A stretch of 64,000 nucleotides of DNA from Pseudomonadota bacterium (GCA_020160755.1 JAIUPN010000003.1:124001-188000); one strand, 5' to 3'; positions 1-8,620 are shown, counted from the stretch's first letter. The notes: generated by a model not told the origin, from the sequence alone. Program-made: numbers and translations.

Positions 1-193
1 GGTCGACCGCACCGACGGCGCGCGCGTGCTGACCGACGACGGCTGGTGGCTGCTGCGCGCGTCGAATACGCAGGACGTGCTCGTCGCGCGCGCCGAGGCA
101 AAGGATGAGGCCGCACTGGCGCGTCTGCTCGCCGCGATCGACGAACAGCTCGCGCTGTCCGGGATCGTGCGCGGGCCGCAGGCGGGGCATTAG
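1..193 (+). CDS. Phosphomannomutase/phosphoglucomutase, C-terminal fragment
   Basis: The open frame enters from the left edge (first full codon at base 2) and ends at a TAG at 191-193, leaving 63 codons. The segment [20 protein letters not shown] matches the last (phosphate-binding) domain of the alpha-D-phosphohexomutase family, where an R-x-S-N-T motif contacts the substrate phosphate. The family interconverts mannose-6-P and mannose-1-P, or the glucose forms, for surface polysaccharide precursors. Only the C-terminal domain is present, so substrate preference cannot be judged. Confidence 0.75.
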   Translation, partial: VDRTDGARVLTDDGWWLLRASNTQDVLVARAEAKDEAALARLLAAIDEQLALSGIVRGPQAGH

Positions 194-292
194 GCGCCGC
201 CTTCGTTTCCCTGCAATAATCTTGCCAGATTGACGTTCGCCGCGTCGCTGGGGTAACGCCGCTCGTGCGATAGAAACGGAACCGACCGACCT

Positions 293-1108
293 ATGACCGA
301 CGACGAATCCACCGCTGTCACGATGACCGAGGGCGATCATGGCGTCACCGAGCATAAGGCACATGTCCGCGAGGAAGCCGCCGCCGGCAATGGCCTCGCG
401 GTGATTTCGATCGCGAAAAGCTATGACAAGCGCGTCGTCCTCTCCGACGTGTCGCTGTCGGTCGGCAAGGGCGAGGTCGTCGGCCTGCTCGGCCCGAACG
501 GCGCGGGCAAGACGACCTGCTTCTATTCGATCATGGGGCTGGTGAAGCCCGACGCCGGGCGCATCATGCTCGACGGCGCCGACATCACCGCGCTGCCGAT
601 GTACCGTCGTGCAATCCTCGGCCTCGGCTATCTGCCGCAGGAAACATCGATCTTTCGCGGTATGACCGTCGAGCAGAATATCAGCGCGGTGCTCGAACTC
701 AGCGAGCCTGACAAGATCTCGCGCGAACGCCGGCTTGAGGAATTGCTCGACGAATTCGGGCTGACGCGCCTCCGTTCCTCGGCGGCGATGGCGCTGTCGG
801 GCGGCGAACGGCGCCGCGCCGAAATCGCGCGCGCGCTCGCAGCCAATCCGTCGATCATGCTGCTCGACGAACCCTTTGCAGGCATCGATCCCTTGTCGAT
901 CAGCGACATCCGCGACCTCGTCGCCGATCTGAAGACGCGCGGCATCGGCGTGCTGATCACCGACCATAATGTGCGCGAGACGCTCGATCTCGTCGACCGT
1001 GCCTGCATCATCTACGACGGCAAGGTGCTGCTTGCCGGCTCGCCGGCCGAACTCGTCGCCGACCCCGAGGTGCGCCGCCTCTATCTCGGCGAGGGTTTCT
1101 CCTTGTGA
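293..1108 (+). CDS. lptB: LPS export ABC transporter ATP-binding protein LptB
   Basis: This cytoplasmic ATPase (271 aa) drives the LptB2FG machine that extracts lipopolysaccharide from the inner membrane. Walker A GPNGAGKT is at residues 67-74, the Q-loop Gln at 116, the signature LSGGE at 168-172, Walker B IMLLDEP at 188-194 and the switch His at 225. The chain is about 30 residues longer than the usual ~240 aa because of an acidic N-terminal extension. A second in-frame ATG at 323 could be the true start, and no strong Shine-Dalgarno separates the two. It lies 15 bp upstream of rpoN, the common proteobacterial lptB-rpoN order. Confidence 0.93.
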   Translation: MTDDESTAVTMTEGDHGVTEHKAHVREEAAAGNGLAVISIAKSYDKRVVLSDVSLSVGKGEVVGLLGPNGAGKTTCFYSIMGLVKPDAGRIMLDGADITALPMYRRAILGLGYLPQETSIFRGMTVEQNISAVLELSEPDKISRERRLEELLDEFGLTRLRSSAAMALSGGERRRAEIARALAANPSIMLLDEPFAGIDPLSISDIRDLVADLKTRGIGVLITDHNVRETLDLVDRACIIYDGKVLLAGSPAELVADPEVRRLYLGEGFSL

Positions 1109-1123
1109 CGATGTGAGCCGCTG

Positions 1124-2590
1124 ATGGCGTTGGGTCCGCGCCTCGATCTCCGCCAGTCGCAATCGCTGGTGATGACGCCGCAGCTCCAGCAAGCGATCAA
1201 GCTGCTGGCGTTGTCGAACCTCGAACTCGAAGCCTATCTGGCCGAGGCGCTCGAGGGCAATCCGTTGCTCGATGCGACATCGGCCGACGGCGACGGTGGC
1301 GCGGGCGATCCGGGTGACGAGCGCGGCGCGGAAGCCCCCACCGCCGAGGCCGCGTCGCTCGACGCCGACGAGGCGCTGTCTTCGGACAGCGGCACCGCGA
1401 ACGACCTCGACGTCGACCTCGCCGCCGAGAGCTTCCATCATGACAGCGCGAGCGACAGTGTCGGGCTGTCGGGGGCGGGCGAGGACATCGATTTCGACAG
1501 CTTTGCGGAAGCCGAGGGCACGCTCCACGACCATCTGCTCGCGCAGGTCGGCGAGCGGTTCGGCGGGATCGAGGCGATTGTCGCGGGGCAGCTTGTCGCG
1601 CTGATCGACGAGGCGGGCTATCTCCGCGCCGATCTTGCCGAGCTGGCGGCGCAGCTCGGGGTGCCGCTCGCACTGGTCGAAGCGATACTCGCCGGCATCC
1701 AGTGTTTCGATCCGTCGGGAGTCGGCGCGCGCGACCTTGCCGAATGCATCGCGATCCAGGCGCGCGAGGCCGATCGTTACGATCCCGCAATGGCGACGAT
1801 GATCGCGCATCTCGACCTCGTCGCCAAGGGCGCCTTTCCGCAGCTCAAGCGCATCTGCGGGGTCGACGACGAGGATCTCGCCGACATGATTCGCGAACTG
1901 CGCAGCTATGATCCGAAGCCGGGGCTGAAATTCGGCGGCGACGGGGCGCAGGCGGTCGTCCCCGACCTTTATATCCGCCAGACGACGAAAGGCTGGGCGG
2001 TCGAGATCAACAGCGGCACGTTGCCGCGGCTGCTCGTCAACCGCCGCTATTATACCGAGCTGGCGAAGGGCGCTGCGGCGAAGAGCAAGGCTTGGCTCTC
2101 CGAGCAGCTCGCGGGCGCCAACTGGCTTGTGCGGGCGCTCGACCAGCGCCAGCGCACGATCGTCAAGGTCGCGAGCGAGATCGTCAAGCAGCAGGAGGGC
2201 TTCTTCCTCCACGGCGTCGCGCATATGCGCCCGCTGACCTTGCGGCAGGTTGCCGAGGCGATCGGGATGCACGAATCGACCGTCAGCCGCGTCACCAGCA
2301 ACAAATATCTCTCCTGCCCACGCGGATTGTTCGAGCTCAAATATTTCTTCTCGAGCGGTATTTCGGCGACCGAGGGCGACGGCGCGGTATCGGCGGAGGC
2401 GGTGAAGAGCCGGATCAAGGCGATGATCGAGGCCGAGGACGCGAAAGCGATCCTTTCCGACGAGACGATCGCGCAGAAACTCTCGGCCGAGGGGCACGAC
2501 ATCGCGCGGCGCACCGTGGTTAAATATCGCGAGGCGATGGGTTATGGCTCGTCGGTGCAAAGGCGGCGGCAAAAGGCGCTGGCGGGCTGA
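1124..2590 (+). CDS. rpoN: RNA polymerase sigma-54 factor RpoN
   Basis: This 488-residue alternative sigma factor recognises -24/-12 promoters and needs an AAA+ activator to open them. Region I (residues 1-50) is the Gln/Leu-rich activator-interacting segment starting MALGPRLDLRQSQSLVMTPQ. An acidic linker (about 50-130) follows, then the core-binding domain, a helix-turn-helix near 375-400 (RQVAEAIGMHESTVSR) and the RpoN box ARRTVVKYRE at 461-470. It directly follows lptB. A full-consensus sigma-54 promoter is present in the flagellar region of this window at 62973-62988, a plausible target. Confidence 0.96.
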   Translation: MALGPRLDLRQSQSLVMTPQLQQAIKLLALSNLELEAYLAEALEGNPLLDATSADGDGGAGDPGDERGAEAPTAEAASLDADEALSSDSGTANDLDVDLAAESFHHDSASDSVGLSGAGEDIDFDSFAEAEGTLHDHLLAQVGERFGGIEAIVAGQLVALIDEAGYLRADLAELAAQLGVPLALVEAILAGIQCFDPSGVGARDLAECIAIQAREADRYDPAMATMIAHLDLVAKGAFPQLKRICGVDDEDLADMIRELRSYDPKPGLKFGGDGAQAVVPDLYIRQTTKGWAVEINSGTLPRLLVNRRYYTELAKGAAAKSKAWLSEQLAGANWLVRALDQRQRTIVKVASEIVKQQEGFFLHGVAHMRPLTLRQVAEAIGMHESTVSRVTSNKYLSCPRGLFELKYFFSSGISATEGDGAVSAEAVKSRIKAMIEAEDAKAILSDETIAQKLSAEGHDIARRTVVKYREAMGYGSSVQRRRQKALAG

Positions 2591-2608
2591 TTTTGGCCGG
2601 AAAGGCGG

Positions 2609-2637
2609 TTGACTTTCGGGCGGCTTCCCCATAGTTG
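2609..2637 (+). promoter_or_regulatory. Candidate sigma-70 promoter for rpmJ
   Basis: TTGACT at 2609-2614 is followed after 17 bp by TAGTTG at 2632-2637, about 40 bp before the rpmJ start. The -35 is good and the -10 is weak. This is the only promoter-like pair between rpoN and rpmJ, and I assign it by position. Confidence 0.4.
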
Positions 2638-2679
2638 CGCCGCTTCGCGTCAATACGCCAAGATTTACGGACAGAGATC

Positions 2680-2805
2680 ATGAAGATTCGCAACAGCCTG
2701 AAGTCGCTGAAGGACCGCCACCGGGATAACCGCGTTATCCGCCGCCGTGGCCGCACCTATGTGATCAACAAGACCAACCGCCGCTTCAAGGCGCGCCAGG
2801 GCTGA
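2680..2805 (+). CDS. rpmJ: 50S ribosomal protein L36, zinc-free type
   Basis: This 41-residue, very basic protein ([20 protein letters not shown] at its start) is ribosomal protein L36 of the large subunit. It has no cysteine and so belongs to the zinc-independent (C-minus) L36 group usual in alphaproteobacteria. It is monocistronic, with its own promoter candidate upstream and a hairpin with a T-rich tail just after the stop. The length matches the family exactly. Confidence 0.95.
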   Translation: MKIRNSLKSLKDRHRDNRVIRRRGRTYVINKTNRRFKARQG

Positions 2806-2816
2806 TGCCCCTGCGC

Positions 2817-2842
2817 GGGGCAGGATTGCCCCGTTTGCTTTT
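2817..2842 (+). terminator. Rho-independent terminator of rpmJ
   Basis: The stem is GGGGCA (2817-2822) and TGCCCC (2827-2832) with a GGAT loop, followed by GTTTGCTTTT. It starts 11 bp after the rpmJ stop codon. Confidence 0.7.
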
Positions 2843-2902
2843 GGTGAACAGCGTTACGCCGTCGGAGGCTTCCGGCGGCGCTTTCGCGTGTCCGGAGCCG
2901 GC

Positions 2903-3517
2903 ATGATTCGCCGGAGCGTGATCTTCGACGTCGGCCGCGTCCTCTTCGACTGGGACCTGCGTTATCTGTTCGCCAAGCTGATCGACGACAAGGACGAGCT
3001 TGAGTGGTTCGTGGCCAACGTCGTCACGCCCGGGTGGCATTTCCAGCACGACGCCGGGCGCCCGCTCGCCGAGATGGTGCCCGAACGGAAAGCGGCGTTC
3101 CCCGATCAGGCGCCGCTGATCGACGTCTATGCGACACGCTTCAACGAGACGATCCCCGGCCCGATGCCGGGCAGCATCGAGCTCGTCGAGCGGCTCGACG
3201 CCGCGGGCGTGCCGCTCTTCGCGATCACCAATTTCGGGCATGAATTCTGGGAAGCTTTCCGCCCGACCCAGCCGGTCTTCGACCGCTTTCGCGATATTGT
3301 CGTCTCGGGGACCGAGAAGCTGATGAAACCCGATCCCGCGATCTACGCCCTCGCGATCGAGCGATTCGGCATCGATCCCGCCGGCGCGCTGTTCATCGAC
3401 GATATGGCGAAGAATATCGAAGGCGCCGAATCGGTCGGGATCGCGGGGCACCAGTTCGTCGATGCCGCGACGCTGGAGGCCGATCTGGCGGCGCGCGGAT
3501 ATCTGTCGCCGCGATGA
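2903..3517 (+). CDS. HAD-superfamily hydrolase (YihX-like phosphatase)
   Basis: This 204-residue protein has all four HAD motifs: the nucleophile Asp9 in DVGRVLFDW, Thr109-Asn110 (motif II), Lys142 in KPDP (motif III) and Asp166-Asp167 (motif IV). The residue two after the nucleophile, usually the general-acid Asp, is Gly11. As I recall, YihX-type sugar-phosphate phosphatases share this D-x-G pattern. The substrate is unknown. I start at the ATG at 2903 because CGGAG lies about 6 bp upstream; an in-frame GTG at 2888 would add five residues. The stop overlaps the next gene by 4 bp (ATGA), which suggests translational coupling. Confidence 0.85.
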   Translation: MIRRSVIFDVGRVLFDWDLRYLFAKLIDDKDELEWFVANVVTPGWHFQHDAGRPLAEMVPERKAAFPDQAPLIDVYATRFNETIPGPMPGSIELVERLDAAGVPLFAITNFGHEFWEAFRPTQPVFDRFRDIVVSGTEKLMKPDPAIYALAIERFGIDPAGALFIDDMAKNIEGAESVGIAGHQFVDAATLEADLAARGYLSPR

Positions 3518-3855
3518 GCAGGGCGGATCGCCTTGAGCGTCTCGATACGCGCCGCGTCGAGCTTGAAGCCGAATATGAGGACGTACTGCTTGAAGCCTTG
3601 CGCAAGGTTGCGGCCGGTTCGTGGGGCTTGTTCGGCCACACCAAGGATCGCGCTGCGCACGCCAAATGGGAACCCGTCGTCACAGATTTGTGCGACCGGG
3701 GCGAAGAAATCGATCAGATGCGCGATCAACTGGGATTGCAGCCGTTCGCGTTGCACGAGGAGTTCGAGGCATCGCGTGGCCCCGTCTCGACGAACGCGCC
3801 GGGCGAGCCCAAGCAGGCAAAGGCGTGGCTGGAACGATTGGGCAAGGAACTCTAG
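3514..3855 (+). CDS. Conserved hypothetical protein (113 aa)
   Basis: This small soluble charged protein has no signal peptide or membrane segment. Residues 1-35 and 55-75 look like amphipathic helices (EYEDVLLEALRKVAAG and DRGEEIDQMRDQLG). I do not recognise the family. Its start overlaps the stop of the HAD phosphatase gene by 4 bp, so the two are very probably co-translated and may work together. Confidence 0.6.
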   Translation: MSRADRLERLDTRRVELEAEYEDVLLEALRKVAAGSWGLFGHTKDRAAHAKWEPVVTDLCDRGEEIDQMRDQLGLQPFALHEEFEASRGPVSTNAPGEPKQAKAWLERLGKEL

Positions 3856-3877
3856 CCCAATCGCCTAGGCCCGCGCC

Positions 3878-6040
3878 TTACTTTTCTACCCCGAGCTGCG
3901 TCAGTACAAACGCAAACTCTTCCGCATCCTCGCGCAGAGCGCCCCAGCGGCCCGACTTGCCAGCGTGGCCCGCGCCCATGTTGGTGCGCAGCAGCAAGGT
4001 CGCGTCGTTGGTGCGCGTCGCGCGGAGCTTCGCGACCCATTTGGCGGGCTCCCAATAGGTCACGCGCGGGTCGTTGAGCCCCGCCGACACGAGCATCGGC
4101 GGATAGGCTTTGGCGGTAACATTGTCGTACGGGCTGTAGCTCAGCATATAGTCGAACGCCGCCTTGTCGGTGATCGGATTGCCCCATTCGGGCCATTCGC
4201 CGGGGGTCAGCGGCAGCGTTTCGTCGACCATCGTGTTGATCACATCGACGAAGGGCACGCCCGCAAGCACCGCGCCCCAGAGTTCGGGCGCCTGATTATA
4301 GACCGCGCCCATCACCTGACCGCCCGCCGAGCGGCCCTCGATCGAAATCCTGCCCGCGCTCGTATATTTGGCGGCGATCAGCCCCTTCGCGACGTCGATG
4401 AAGTCGTTGAACGTGTTCTTGCGCTTGTCGGTCTTGCCCGCGAGATACCAGGCGCGGCCGAGGTCGTCGCCGCCGCGGACATGCGCGATGGCATAGATCA
4501 TCCCGCGATCGACGAGGCTGAGGCGCGTCGTCGAAAAGCCCGGCGGGACGCGATAGCCGTAAGAGCCATAGACATAGAGGTGCATCGGCGCGCTGCCGTC
4601 GCGCGGGGTGCCCTTTTTATAGACGAGCGACACGGGAACCGGAGTGCCATCGCGCGATGGCATGTTTACCAGTTCGGTTACATACTCGTCATGATTGTAA
4701 CCGGAAGGAATCTCCTGGACCTTCAGCGTTTCAAGCTTGCCGCTCGCTAGGTCGTAGTCGAACACCGTGTCGGGGGTGACCATCGATTCATAGTCGAGGC
4801 GCAACTTGTCCTGATGATATTCGGGATTGTCGCCGAGCCCCGCCACATAAGTCGTCTCGGGGAACTCGATCCGGCCGGGGGTCAGCGGGGCGTCATATTT
4901 GCGGATATCGACCTGATCGACGCCCTTTTCGCGGGTTTCGAGGACGAAATAGTCGCGGAAGACCGAGAGGCCGGTGATGTAGCTTCCGTCCGATCCGGGG
5001 ATCAGCGTTTTCCATTCGCCCGGCGCCTTCATGCTTGCGGTCGCGACGCGGAAATTGGGATGCTCGTCGTTGGTGTAGACGTAGAGCGTGCCGTCGCGCT
5101 CATCGACGCTATATTCGCGGCCCTTCTTTCGCGCCGACACGAGCTGCATCTTCGCTTCGGGATTGTCGGCGGGAAGCAGATAGACCTCGCTCGTCTCGTT
5201 ATCGCCCGTCGCAATCACGATATAATTGTCGGCGGCGGTCTTGCCGATCCCGACCCCGAAGCCGATGTCGGCTTCCTTGTAGAGCAATTTGTCCTCGGAC
5301 ACGGGGCGTCCGAGCTTGTGCAGCCGGACATTGTCGGTGCGCCAATTCTCGTTCGCGAGGCCATAGAGGATCGCGTCGTTCTTCGACGTCCAGACGAGCG
5401 ATGACAGCGTCCCGGGAATGACGTCGGGCAGCATCGCGCCGGTTGCCAGATTCTTGAAGCGCACCTCGAACCGTTCGGAGCCATTGTCATCGAACGAATA
5501 GGCCATCAGCTTGCCGTCGGGGCTGATCGACAGTTCCGCGAGGCGGAAATAATCCTTGCCCGCGGCCATCGCGACTTCGTCGAGGATCAGGATCGCATCG
5601 CCGCCCGCGGCGGGCTTGCGATACCATTTCTTATATTCGGCGCCTTCCTCATATTCGACCCAGTATATCCAGTCGCCGTCCTTTTGCGGCACGGAGGAAT
5701 CGGCTTCCTTGATCCGGCCCTTCATCTCCTGAAACAGCGTTTCGACGAGCGCGGCATGCGGCTTCATCGCGGCGTCGAAATACGCATTTTCGGCCTTCAC
5801 ATAATCGAGCACATCCTTGTCATCGATCACCGGATAGCTCTCGTCCTTCAGCCAGTGATACGGGTCGGAGAGCGTCTTGCCGTGCAGCGTCATTTCGTGC
5901 GGACGCTTTTCCGCGACCGGGGCGGCGGGCAGGGCAGGGGTGGGGCTGGTCAATGCGGCATCTTTCTCTTTGGCGAGCAGCGGGGACGATACGACAAGCG
6001 GGGTGGCAATTGCCGCCAGAAACATCCAAATAGCGCGCAT
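3878..6040 (-). CDS. ptrB: Oligopeptidase B-like S9 family serine peptidase, secreted
   Basis: This 720-residue prolyl-oligopeptidase-family enzyme has an N-terminal beta-propeller and a C-terminal alpha/beta hydrolase domain. The triad is Ser571 in GRSAGG, Asp657 in GLNDPRV and His692 in GAGHAGKSG. The family cleaves short peptides, after basic residues in oligopeptidase B. The start at 6040 is chosen because it gives a signal peptide (MRAIWMFLAAIATPLVVSS) and has GGGGGA upstream; a longer frame to 6130 lacks both and would run into the next gene. A signal sequence suggests periplasmic location, unlike cytoplasmic E. coli PtrB. Confidence 0.9.
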   Translation of the reverse strand: MRAIWMFLAAIATPLVVSSPLLAKEKDAALTSPTPALPAAPVAEKRPHEMTLHGKTLSDPYHWLKDESYPVIDDKDVLDYVKAENAYFDAAMKPHAALVETLFQEMKGRIKEADSSVPQKDGDWIYWVEYEEGAEYKKWYRKPAAGGDAILILDEVAMAAGKDYFRLAELSISPDGKLMAYSFDDNGSERFEVRFKNLATGAMLPDVIPGTLSSLVWTSKNDAILYGLANENWRTDNVRLHKLGRPVSEDKLLYKEADIGFGVGIGKTAADNYIVIATGDNETSEVYLLPADNPEAKMQLVSARKKGREYSVDERDGTLYVYTNDEHPNFRVATASMKAPGEWKTLIPGSDGSYITGLSVFRDYFVLETREKGVDQVDIRKYDAPLTPGRIEFPETTYVAGLGDNPEYHQDKLRLDYESMVTPDTVFDYDLASGKLETLKVQEIPSGYNHDEYVTELVNMPSRDGTPVPVSLVYKKGTPRDGSAPMHLYVYGSYGYRVPPGFSTTRLSLVDRGMIYAIAHVRGGDDLGRAWYLAGKTDKRKNTFNDFIDVAKGLIAAKYTSAGRISIEGRSAGGQVMGAVYNQAPELWGAVLAGVPFVDVINTMVDETLPLTPGEWPEWGNPITDKAAFDYMLSYSPYDNVTAKAYPPMLVSAGLNDPRVTYWEPAKWVAKLRATRTNDATLLLRTNMGAGHAGKSGRWGALREDAEEFAFVLTQLGVEK

Positions 6041-6108
6041 CACAAAATCCCCCGCGGTGTCGCCCGATTGGGCGGGATCGACCATGATGTAGGAACAAGG
6101 AAGCGACC

Positions 6109-7947
6109 ATGTCCAGCCCCGTCCCCGCAACTGTTTACGCAGAGCGCCTCGCCCGCGTCCGTGCCGAACTCGCCGCGCGCGGCCTCGACGGTTTCGTCGT
6201 GCCGATCAGCGACGAGCATATGAGCGAATATGTCGGCGACTATGCGCAGCGTATGGCGTGGTTGACTGGCTTCGGGGGGTCGGCCGGCACCGCGGCGGTG
6301 CTGCCCGAAAAGGCGGCGGTGTTCGTCGACGGGCGCTATACGGTACAGGTGCGCGATCAGGTCGACGGGTCGCTCTTCGACTATGTCGGGGTGCCGCAGT
6401 CGAGCGTCGCCGAATGGCTCGGCGCGAACGTCAGCGCGGGACAGAAGGTCGGTTACGATCCCTGGCTCCACGGCATCGACTGGGCGCGCGGCCTCGAAAA
6501 GGCGCTTGCGGCGAAGGGCGCGCGGCTCGTCGCGGTCGACACGAACCCGATCGACGCCGCGTGGGACGACCAGCCCGCGCCGAGCGCCGCGGTGGTGACC
6601 GTCCACGATGCCGCGCTAGCCGGGCAGGGCGCGGTCGAGAAGCGCGAAATCATCGCCGACTGGCTGAAGGCGAAGGGGCTCGACACGACGGTGATGACCG
6701 CGCTCGATTCGGTGGCCTGGACCTTCAATATCCGCGGCACCGACGTCAGCCACACCCCGGTCGGCCTCGCCTTCGCGCTGCTTCACGCCGACGCGACCGC
6801 CGATCTGTTCATCGCGCCCGAGAAGGTGACCGACGCGGTGCGCGCGCATCTGGGCAACAGCGTGCGCATCCACGATCGCGACGCGTTCGAGGCGGCGCTC
6901 GCCGATCTTGCGGGCAAGAAGGTCGCGGTCGATCCCGACCGTGCGGTCGCGGCAATCTTTACCGCACTCGAAGGAACCGGAGCGCAGATCGCGCGCTGGC
7001 GCGATCCTGCGGTTCTGCCCAAGGCGATCAAGAACGCCACCGAACTCGATGGCACGCGCGCCGCGCATGTCCGCGACGGGGTTGCGGTGTCGCGCTTCCT
7101 CAAATGGATGGAAGAGGTCGCCCCGCAAGGCAATCTCGACGAGCTTGGCGCGGCGGCAAAGCTGCGCGAATTTCGCGACGAAAGCGGTGTGCTCAAGGAT
7201 CTGTCGTTCGACACCATCTCGGCGGCGGGACCGAACGGCGCGTTGCCGCACTACAAGGTCGACGAAACGACGAACCGCGGAATCGAAACCGGCACGCTCT
7301 ATCTTGTCGATTCGGGCGGGCAATATGCCGACGGCACGACCGACATCACGCGCACGATCGCGATCGGCACCCCGACCGCCGAGATGTGCCGCCGCTTCAC
7401 GCAGGTGCTCAAGGGGCATATCGCGCTTGCTACCGCGCGCTTCCCGACGGGCACGCGCGGCAGCCAGCTTGATATCCTCGCACGCCAGTATCTGTGGGCC
7501 GACGGGGTCGATTATGCGCATGGCACCGGGCACGGGGTCGGCACCTATCTGGCGGTCCACGAGGGGCCGCAGCGTATCGCCAAGCCGTCGGGCGGTCAGG
7601 CGGGAACCGAGGAGCCGCTCCACGCGGGCATGATCCTCTCGAACGAGCCCGGCTATTACAAGGCGGGCAGCTTCGGCATCCGCATCGAAAATCTGGTGAT
7701 CGTCGTGCCGCAAAGCATCGCCGGCGCCGAGGAGGATATGCTGGGGTTCGAGACGGTCACCTTCGCGCCGATCGCGCAGAACCTCGTCGATGTTGCGCTA
7801 TTGTCGCCCGCGGAGGCCGACTGGCTCGACGCCTATCATGCCGAGGTGTTCGCGAAACTGGCGGCCGGAACGCAGGGCGAGGAGCGCGAGTGGCTCGAAG
7901 CGGCGTGCGCGCCGCTCGACCGTACCCCCGCCGCGCTTGCCGCCTGA
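6109..7947 (+). CDS. pepP: Xaa-Pro aminopeptidase (M24B family)
   Basis: This 612-residue dinuclear metallopeptidase removes N-terminal residues before proline. It has two creatinase-like N-terminal domains (about 10-310) and the pita-bread catalytic domain. Metal ligands are Asp401, Asp412, His475 (HGTGHGVG), Glu513 (SNEPGYY) and Glu527. The length fits the long three-domain form typical of eukaryotes and alphaproteobacteria rather than the ~440 aa E. coli enzyme. AAGGAAG lies before the ATG. It is divergent from the oligopeptidase B gene across 68 bp, so two peptide-degrading enzymes share one control region. Confidence 0.92.
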   Translation: MSSPVPATVYAERLARVRAELAARGLDGFVVPISDEHMSEYVGDYAQRMAWLTGFGGSAGTAAVLPEKAAVFVDGRYTVQVRDQVDGSLFDYVGVPQSSVAEWLGANVSAGQKVGYDPWLHGIDWARGLEKALAAKGARLVAVDTNPIDAAWDDQPAPSAAVVTVHDAALAGQGAVEKREIIADWLKAKGLDTTVMTALDSVAWTFNIRGTDVSHTPVGLAFALLHADATADLFIAPEKVTDAVRAHLGNSVRIHDRDAFEAALADLAGKKVAVDPDRAVAAIFTALEGTGAQIARWRDPAVLPKAIKNATELDGTRAAHVRDGVAVSRFLKWMEEVAPQGNLDELGAAAKLREFRDESGVLKDLSFDTISAAGPNGALPHYKVDETTNRGIETGTLYLVDSGGQYADGTTDITRTIAIGTPTAEMCRRFTQVLKGHIALATARFPTGTRGSQLDILARQYLWADGVDYAHGTGHGVGTYLAVHEGPQRIAKPSGGQAGTEEPLHAGMILSNEPGYYKAGSFGIRIENLVIVVPQSIAGAEEDMLGFETVTFAPIAQNLVDVALLSPAEADWLDAYHAEVFAKLAAGTQGEEREWLEAACAPLDRTPAALAA

Positions 7948-7954
7948 CACCGCG

Positions 7955-8416
7955 ATGACCGCGACCCGCAGCGACGTGCCGCTCGCCGATTTCCGCGTGC
8001 AGGAACGCGTCCGCGTTCGCTTCAACGAGATCGACGGCCAGAATATCGTCTTCAACGCCAATTATCTCGTTTACGCGGATATTGGCGTCACAGAATATTT
8101 CCGCGCACTCGGCGAAGGGCAGCCCGGACCCTATTTTCACCAATATGGTACAGATATTCGTGAGACGCATTGCGAGATCGACTATCATGCGCCGGCGCGG
8201 CTCGATGAACTGATCACGATCGCGGCGCGGGTCAGCGCTTTCGGCCGGACGAGCTTCACGCTTCATTGCGGGATTTTTCGTGGAAATGAGCGGTTGACCG
8301 ACATCGAGATCAGCTATGCGCATATCGACAGCGATAGCGGACAGCCTACGTCGTTGCCCGGAAGCTTCATCGCCGAGGTGCGGCGATTCGAAACGCGAAT
8401 CCCGGTGCAAGACTGA
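7955..8416 (+). CDS. Hot-dog fold acyl-CoA thioesterase (4HBT type)
   Basis: This 153-residue single hot-dog protein has the signature RVRFNEIDGQNIVFNANYLV (residues 23-42), corresponding to the 4HBT pattern in which Asp-x-x-x-hydrophobic-x-x-Asn-Tyr contributes the catalytic acid. Family members hydrolyse short acyl- or hydroxybenzoyl-CoA thioesters. I start at the ATG at 7955, 5 bp after the peptidase stop. A longer reading from 7790 runs inside pepP and is a shadow. It is probably co-transcribed with pepP, but no functional link is evident. Confidence 0.8.
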   Translation: MTATRSDVPLADFRVQERVRVRFNEIDGQNIVFNANYLVYADIGVTEYFRALGEGQPGPYFHQYGTDIRETHCEIDYHAPARLDELITIAARVSAFGRTSFTLHCGIFRGNERLTDIEISYAHIDSDSGQPTSLPGSFIAEVRRFETRIPVQD

Positions 8417-8488
8417 TTCGCCGGCTCCTGATTCGAACCGGATCGTATTTCTCGACCAAAAAAGTCAGGTTTTGAGCCGGAAAAGGCC

Positions 8489-8516
8489 AAAAAAAAGGGC
8501 CACCCGAAGGTGGCCC
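8489..8516 (-). terminator. Rho-independent terminator, minus strand
   Basis: A perfect 8-bp stem (GGGCCACC at 8497-8504 and GGTGGCCC at 8509-8516) has a 4-nt loop. On the minus strand it is followed by eight T residues (A-run at 8489-8496). On the plus strand no T-run follows, so it does not serve the thioesterase gene. Confidence 0.85.
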
Positions 8517-8550
8517 GTGAAAGTTTTGGGAGAGGATGCCTAAAAGGCAA
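8489..8550 (-). ncRNA. Candidate small RNA (~60 nt)
   Basis: Reading the minus strand there is a sigma-70-like promoter, then a predicted start near 8550. A short hairpin follows (TGCC, loop TTTTA, GGCA; 8549-8537), then an unpaired pyrimidine-rich stretch ATCCTCTCCC that could pair with a Shine-Dalgarno, then a perfect terminator hairpin with an eight-T tail. No plausible reading frame ends at this terminator. The layout (5-prime hairpin, anti-SD-like single strand, intrinsic terminator) is typical of trans-acting bacterial sRNAs. The call is inferred from structure; no homologue was checked. Confidence 0.5.
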
Positions 8551-8555
8551 GTGTG

Positions 8556-8583
8556 ATATTGCAGTGCACAATGAATGTTGCAA
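8556..8583 (-). promoter_or_regulatory. Candidate sigma-70 promoter of the small RNA
   Basis: On the minus strand TTGCAA (8583-8578) is followed after 16 bp by CAATAT (8561-8556). This places the start close to 8550, exactly at the first hairpin of the candidate sRNA. Confidence 0.4.
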
Positions 8584-8603
8584 CTGCGAAAAGAGCATCT
8601 GCT

Positions 8604-8620
8604 ATTGCATTTTTTGCAAT
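8604..8620. repeat. ATTGCA inverted repeat
   Basis: ATTGCA (8604-8609) and TGCAAT (8615-8620) flank five T residues. It lies upstream of the candidate sRNA promoter, among further TTGCA/TGCA elements at 8559-8587. It could be a binding site for a regulator of that transcript. Confidence 0.35.

Noticed and set aside
7790-7954. Upstream extension of the thioesterase gene
   Set aside because: It lies within pepP in another frame. The hot-dog domain begins only after the ATG at 7955.
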